The notes under the pieces are model-generated. The model searched no databases, was not told the origin of the DNA, and was given only the letters and a program-made list of their open reading frames with translations. DNA of 64,000 bases, from assembly GCA_030765065.1 (NCBI GenBank), contig CM060989.1:57550001-57614000 (forward strand), written 5' to 3'. Below, one piece after another: positions 58,641 through 64,000 of the stretch. The translations under genes and the position numbers were made by a program. The DNA comes from Deroplatys truncata. Its lineage: Eukaryota > Arthropoda > Insecta > Mantodea > Mantidae. Every line of letters begins with the position of its first letter. Positions within the stretch are counted from its first letter, which is position 1.

Positions 58641-58644
58641 GTAC

Positions 58645-58770
58645 AATTATAACAAGTGTTAACTGCCACAGGTGGGATTTGAACATGGTTCTCCTACTCT
58701 CCCTGCGGTTGCTCTAGCCATTGAGTTACTGTGACAACATGCCGGTAGGACATTGAATTCCCCCAACTGT
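58645..58770 (-). repeat. tRNA-derived SINE (family a), minus
   Basis: On the minus strand: GGCATGTTGTCACAGTAACT, CAATGGCTAGAGCAACCGC, box-B-like GTTCAAATCCC. It corresponds to the heads at 38455 and 38740. Confidence 0.6.
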
Positions 58771-59975
58771 TTCAAGGTGTTTCCCAGATAGACCACCAAG
58801 GCATCTCACTAGAGATGACAATCTCAATGGCGATCTGCCATCGCAAGTGCTCCGATACGGGGTGCTTACAGGTTTCTTAGGTTTTTCTTTTTAATTATTA
58901 ATTATAATTAATTGAAATTAAGGGTAAGTTGCTCTTCCGAGGTCCCCGACAGCGATGGAAGTGATGTCTTATATGTCCTACAGATGTCACTCTGTGTTGT
59001 TCTCTAGCTCTAACGCAATGCTGGCAGCATATGAATAACTAATGCCGCCAAAGCCGATAAGATACTCAGCCTCAAGGCGTAGCCGAGAGATTTAGGGCCC
59101 TCAGCCTCAAAGCGTAGCCGAGGGATGTTTTTTAGAAGGAGAGGAGTGTAGCAGTTGGCTGCGAAGCGACGACAGGGCATAGCCGAGGGATCTGCAGTCT
59201 AAAACTCTAATGATTCACGTTTGCAGAAATTCCTTATTTAGCAGATTTCACTTCTTATTTAGGTTGGCACTTCCCATTCAGCGTCTGTTTTAGCGGGAAG
59301 ATGGCTATGTTTGTTGTGCTTATATCGCAATTTTCCTATAAAAGTAAAACGCCTAAAAAGGGCAGGCAGGTGGGCACCAGGTATTGGCGAGATCACATCT
59401 ACTTATTTCCTCACTCTTAAGGTAATTTATTCCATTCCTTCTTGCTTTTTTCAGCGTTTTCAACGGGGACCCCAGAAGAGCAAAATAGATAAAATTAATT
59501 TTACTTTTTAGAGACCTTATCCTGGTCTTGGCAAGTTTTTAATATGGAGACAACTGAAAAATTCAATGCCAACCCGTAAAACTGTTTGCACATGCATTCA
59601 ATGTTGAGGGCCAGAATTGTTTTACTGTTGATGTTGGTCAGTATAGTGTATTTGTCAGCGAAAAGAAAGCATGTTATAATAAGCATCAAACAGAAACTCA
59701 AAGCCATTAGCAACACAGTGACAGCAGACAATGAATTCAAATCATCTTCTTTTTTAATGTATTATGCTCCTCTTTGTAGGACTTACACCCCCAAGGACTT
59801 TCAAGCCAATGTCTTGGGGTCAGTAGCCTGTCGAGGAGCAAGCAAACTCTAGATCAAGGATGGTGAAAATGCCTTTCTCCCTCGAGTCATCAAATATGCA
59901 ACATGCACTACACCACTCAACAACATATGGAAATCAAATGAATAGACAGCTAGAAAAGGAGTGGCACCTGCAAGT
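58771..59975. other. Locally GC-rich stretch, function unknown
   Basis: Contains a duplicated CTCAGCCTCAARGCGTAGCC motif (59070-59120). A start codon in a reasonable context, GCGGGAAGATGGC, occurs at 59301, opening a 45-codon frame. I cannot link either to a gene. No lifeguard start exon was recognised here. Confidence 0.3.
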
Positions 59976-59979
59976 CACA

Positions 59980-60245
59980 CTGCCTTGTGAGTTCCGTTTT
60001 CGCCACCACTGCTCTGGATCATAGCATATCCAGGATGGGTGATCAGCCCAATGCCTGGTATGGTGGTGAAGAAGAAGGAAATGAAATGTAGGGATGATAG
60101 GAAAATTTGTGGATCAAATTATGCAACCCTGCATTCGTCTAGTGACCGAGGAAAACGGCGAAAAAACCTTTGGTCAGATTGATCAACCCCAGGGATTTGA
60201 ACTCGGACATCCTGTTACCTCCTGAGCCATCCTGCTTGGTGGATT
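59980..60245 (-). repeat. tRNA-derived SINE (family d), diverged, minus
   Basis: The complement shares GGATGGCTCAGGAGGTAACA, a box-B-like GTTCAAATCCC, GGGGTTGATCAATCTGACCA and TTTTCCTCGGTCACTAGACG with the SINE at 18060-18575. Confidence 0.55.
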
Positions 60246-60555
60246 CAAATCATTACATGTAAATAAGGATTACGAATTCATATTCAAATCTTAACAGAAA
60301 ATATTGAATTATGACACTATCAATAACACAAAACGTTTTGTTCTTAGGTTGCCTTGTGTTTTGTGGACAAAGTAGAGAAAGTAAAAATTGTTATATATTT
60401 CAGCAGAATGCTGTAACTGAGGATCTCAATATCCCATTTGAAATATATAGGGCTAGATTAAGCTTTAAATATAAGATATTTCAGGAGTGCCATCAATGCA
60501 TCCAGTAAAGCATCCTTGATAATGTGCAAGCTACTGCTTTAAAAGGCTGTATATA
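60246..60555. other. AT-rich sequence with one possible CA-element end
   Basis: AAAGTAGAGAAAGTAAAAATT at about 60369 equals the CA-element right terminus, but no further homology is visible to its left. Confidence 0.3.
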
Positions 60556-61557
60556 CACAGAGAGCCAAAATACTGTGAACCGGCTGCCACTATCATAGAA
60601 AGGTGCGAATGAAACCATACAACATTTTTAAAACTACTTTTAAAGGCTTTACTTACCAACTTTATGAAAGGAGATGCTGAAACTGGCCACCATCGTCGTC
60701 CATACATTTTTGGCACCTCTTTAGGAAACTATCCATCACTCGCCATAGTTCACATTGAGAAATGCTGACAATTTCCTGGCGGATATTTTGTTTTAATTCT
60801 TCCAAGGTGTGTGGGTTTATCTTGTACACTTTAAGTTATCCTAGAGATAGAAATTGCAGGGGGTTAGGTCGGGGGACTGAGGGGGGCACAAACCTCTACT
60901 AATAATTCTGTTTTCAAACGCATTTTCAATTGTTCTCATCAAAATATTGGCCGTATAAGCTGTTGCAGAGTCCTGTTGAAAAAAATCCAATTTTTTTCAA
61001 GTCAATAGTTGAAGCCTGTGCATACAATTTTGCCCCCTGTTTTTAGAGAATTAACAGACAGGGAGCATGATTTTGCCTTTTTTCAACAAGGCTCTGCAAC
61101 AGCTCATACTGCCAATATTTCAATGAGAACAATTGAAAGTGTGTTTGAGGACAGGATTATTAGTAGAGATTTGTGGCCCCCCTTGGTCCCCCGACATAAC
61201 CCCCTGTGATTTCTATCTCTGGAGTAACTTAAAACAAAGTGTAAAAGACAAACCCACACACCCTGGAAGAATTAAAATAAAATATCAGCCAGGAAATTGC
61301 CAGCATTTCTCAACGTGAACTACGGCGAGTGATGGATAGTTTCTTAAAGAGGTGCCAAAAATGTATGGACAACGGTGGCCAGTTTCAGTATCTCCTTTCA
61401 TAAAGTTGGTAAGTAAAGCCTTTAAAAATGGTTTTAAAAATATTGTATGGTTTCATTCGCACCTTTCTATGATAGCGGCAGAGGGTAATGAGTGCCGAGG
61501 ATGTGGACAGGAAACACACTGTGCAGCCGGTTCGTAGGTTTTTGGCTCTTCCTGTAT
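60556..61557. mobile_element. DUF4817-type derivative (copy 6), long foldback
   Basis: Inverted ends GAGAGCCAAAATACTGTGAA and complement. The left arm is the transposase C-terminal half on the minus strand. The right arm is the same segment on the plus strand from about 60985: FRELTDREHDFAFFQQGSAT (the D of QQDSAT replaced by G), IESVFEDRIISRDLWPP, then LRRVMDSFLKRCQKCMDN. About 450 bp of each arm are mutually inverted, so the whole can form a hairpin. Confidence 0.75.
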
Positions 61558-61559
61558 AT

Positions 61560-62147
61560 CTGCCTTGCAAACATAATTAAATTTTATTCAAAATGCAATT
61601 ATATACTCTTATGCTTTGGCATTCATAAAGCTGAAAAAATACATAATAGCAAATTAAGAAGGTGCAAAATAATAGAAAAGCAAATAGCTTAACGAACCAG
61701 CACAATGATGAAGGCTATTGGACACAATATATGGTCCATTCAGCTGCTGTCCATCTGCAAAGTTCAATGATTATTACCATTTAAGGCCCTGTAATTAAAT
61801 CTGTAAGTCGATCATACATCAACTTTAATTTTCTTCAAGATTTAAAATAGCACACATTTTCTGAACATAACTGCATTCACTTTACGCTAACCTGCAGCAA
61901 ATATAAATGAATATAAAGCGGTGTTTACATTGAATTTTTTTAACATATTGGAACTTCAGCAGCTAGTACTGAAATCTGCCCAGGATTTAAAGCTGTGGAG
62001 CAAAGAGCAGTTTGTCAGTTTTATCATTCCAGAATAACTAAGCTTAGGGAGAAAAATGTAGTTTTAACAAATTTCCACTTAGTTTTGTCAGATGATTATT
62101 TCCATTTTATATTTCTAAGAGCAAAATACATTTATTTTCTTAGACTA
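61560..62147. other. AT-rich sequence, nothing recognised
   Basis: No repeat terminus or gene is supported. Confidence 0.35.
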
Positions 62148-62911
62148 CAGGCTGGTTCACAACCCCTCGAGAACGGTAACCAAAACAGAAACAAGAACGG
62201 GGAGCAATACAGCATACAAAATTTTGGTTCACAACAGCCTGGTAACAAGAACGGGAATGCATATCGAACACAAAGTGAAAGTCGATTTTACACATTAGGA
62301 TTTCATTTGTTTTTAACTGACCAATGATAATTTTTCACCTACTTCCAATTTAGCCAACATCAAAATTCGATACAGTAAACATTATCTAAATGCATATCCA
62401 TTACATTTCTGATCCCTCTAGTTCTGCCAAGCTTTCATTCCTTTATTTAATGACATATATTAAACTTGCTTATGATTTTTTTTTAATTTCCACCAGCTTT
62501 TGCTGTTCTTTGTAGCTTTTGCCATTGTTTTTTAGGCAATAGCCAGTTTTGAGTTGCATATACACAAACTACAGATGCCCTTTCACCAGAGGAACCAACG
62601 CTCATTGGATTTGCGGGTGTCGGAATGAGGTTAGGAAGCACATTTACTACTAATTTCTTTCAATTTCATGTTTCCAGCTTGCGACTATGCATTAGCAGCT
62701 GTTTCATGTCACGGCTGCCTGGAATAACCTCTAGAGTGAAGAGTCTAATATGCCGTTCCCAGGAACAAGAACGAGAAAGTTAAAAGTTGGGCAAGTCTTC
62801 TATCCTGTTCCTGGGGCCTGGGAAGGCTTCCCGTCGATTGTGAATGCTCCCATTTGAATACACATATTTAAACTTTCTCGTTACTGTTCTCGTTGGTTGT
62901 GAACCAGCCTT
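62148..62911. mobile_element. MITE of the GGTTCACAA family, 764 bp
   Basis: Inverted ends CAGGCTGGTTCACAACC and AAGGCTGGTTCACAACC, both followed by CGAGAACRGTAAC. TA on each side (62146-62147, 62912-62913) suggests a TA duplication, as in Tc1/mariner. GAACGGTAAC- and AACAAGAACGGG-like motifs are repeated just inside the left end (62170-62260). No coding capacity. Confidence 0.68.
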
Positions 62912-62914
62912 TAA

Positions 62915-63650
62915 TCATTTGATAGCATGGATATTCTTAAAATGAGATATTTTAAATACTATAAATTACTGCACATTTATTGCAAAAGGCACACTATTAC
63001 AGATCTACAAATTTACTCTGAAATCAAGTAATTACTTTCCAATGACAACAATGGCTTCTATTTACAAGTGCAGTTGTACACACATCATGAAAATATTCAA
63101 CAGCTGACATAATTTTTGTTTGCCACTTAGTATACCAGGCACTATATACATTCTATCACAATTTCATTATTCCAACAAGCATTCATTAGAGCTGTTATAA
63201 TATTCCTGGATATTCTTAAACCTTTCACATCATATGACAAACTGTACTTGATAGTTAATAATAATGTTTTAATCGCAAGACAAGAACACGTTACAAGTGT
63301 GCACGGGCCAATAAAACTACATATATTTGCATTTTTCAGGTGGCATTCAAAGGATCTCCACATCTCTTTAGAAGACTAATGGAACAGAAAAAATGTTGTT
63401 GGTATTATGAGAAAAAGTAAGGGTAACTCGTCTGATATATCTCACAATAAAGTGAAGCATGGCAAGTATGAATCATGGTCTGCAATAATTGTACTGTGTG
63501 TGAAATGAAAGGATAACAAAGATGTTTATTTCCTATCAATGAAACATGAAGCTGCTGACATTACAGCAATAGGCAAGCTAAGAAGTAAAACTTTCCAATG
63601 CTCAGGAGAAAATGAGATGTAGTGACAGTTTAGTTCGTTAGTAACAGAAA
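62915..63650. other. AT-rich sequence, nothing recognised
   Basis: No feature is supported. Confidence 0.35.
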
Positions 63651-63652
63651 TA

Positions 63653-64000
63653 CTTTCTTTTTCACTAAATGAGGCCGTGTTTGCTTGATTTCATCATTCA
63701 AACGCGCAATAAGTTTGCATAATACTAGCCATTGATTGCTTTTCCTTTTTGAAGATAATCAATGAAAATTATCCCATACGCATCCCAAAAAAACTGACGC
63801 CATGACCTTGTCTACAGATAGAAGTGTCTTTGCCTTCTTTGGAGACGATTCTCCCCTTTCATTCCACTGTTTTGACTGTTCCTTCATCTCAGGTGTGAAG
63901 TGATGGACCCATGCTTCAGCCATGGTTATGAATCAACACAAAAACTCTGCTTTATTGCAGCAAAACATCGCCAAACACTCAACTGAAACATCTTCACAAT
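63653..64000 (-). mobile_element. mariner transposon (copy C), truncated, runs off the window
   Basis: Same family as copies A and B, minus strand. The complement reads NHGXSMGPSLHT-type text degraded around D1, then GRRIVSKEGKDTSIC, DYLQKGKAING, ANLLRV and a truncation just before D2 (at about 63653). The rest lies beyond 64000. Confidence 0.75.

Noticed and set aside
59301-59438. Possible first exon of a plus-strand gene (GCGGGAAGATGGC context)
   Set aside because: The frame is only 45 codons, has no recognised domain, and no downstream exon could be matched to it.

Overview
The window is nuclear DNA from an animal, most probably a hemimetabolous insect or other arthropod with a large, repeat-swollen genome. 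The evidence is one conserved spliced gene with GT-AG introns of 5 and 9 kb, several mariner-type transposons, a DUF4817-type transposon family that is abundant in insects, hAT and LINE remnants, and tRNA-derived SINEs. I cannot name the species. There are no operons, ribosome binding sites, CRISPR arrays or rRNA genes.

The only host gene I can support is a lifeguard/TMBIM (Bax inhibitor-1 superfamily, Lfg/Nmda1-like) gene on the minus strand. Its exons are 49348-49657 (Pro/Tyr/Gln-rich cytoplasmic N-terminus), 43831-44101 (TM1-3) and 34148-34507 (TM4-7 and stop). The two junctions are in frame. The exon with the start codon is not recognised and must lie above 49.66 kb or outside the window. 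A candidate poly(A) signal near 29.73 kb would give a 3' UTR of about 4.4 kb.

Most of the remainder is mobile DNA. 1-5.05 kb: opposed arrays of an AT-rich element with a (CA)n core, here called the CA-element. 5.05-8.0 kb: two MITE-like insertions with clear target-site duplications, each inserted in an older repeat. 10.05-16.74 kb: a giant imperfect palindrome with smaller palindromes inside it. 17.2-19.6 kb: two DUF4817-type derivatives separated by a SINE-like block. 19.7-21.7 kb: an old repeat carrying a hAT element. 21.7-28.6 kb: young and old CA-elements. 28.6-29.7 kb: a SINE and a mariner. 32.9-33.7 kb: a LINE tail. 34.5-36.6 kb: a CA-element with a nested SINE, then another DUF4817 derivative. 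37.1-38.9 kb: SINEs and a minisatellite. 39.6-42.7 kb: an unrecognised transposon-like pseudogene, a truncated mariner, a SINE tail and a hAT N-terminus. 42.8-44.9 kb: two CA-elements bracketing lifeguard exon 2. 45-46 kb: a LINE RNase H remnant. 47.2-49.2 kb: a DUF4817 derivative cut by a mariner. 49.8-53.4 kb: a three-level nest (DNA transposon, LINE, short retroelement), each level with its own duplication. 53.4-54.85 kb: a mariner with both ends. 55-63 kb: further CA-element, DUF4817, MITE and SINE copies. 63.65-64 kb: a truncated mariner running off the window.

The most interesting observations are: CA-elements in one orientation lying 23 and 44 nt from two lifeguard splice acceptors; the arrays in which the element's right end is fused repeatedly to the same internal A-run; the palindrome of palindromes; the DUF4817 derivatives that carry the same terminus at both ends; and several insertions whose empty sites can be read from paralogous copies in this same window.
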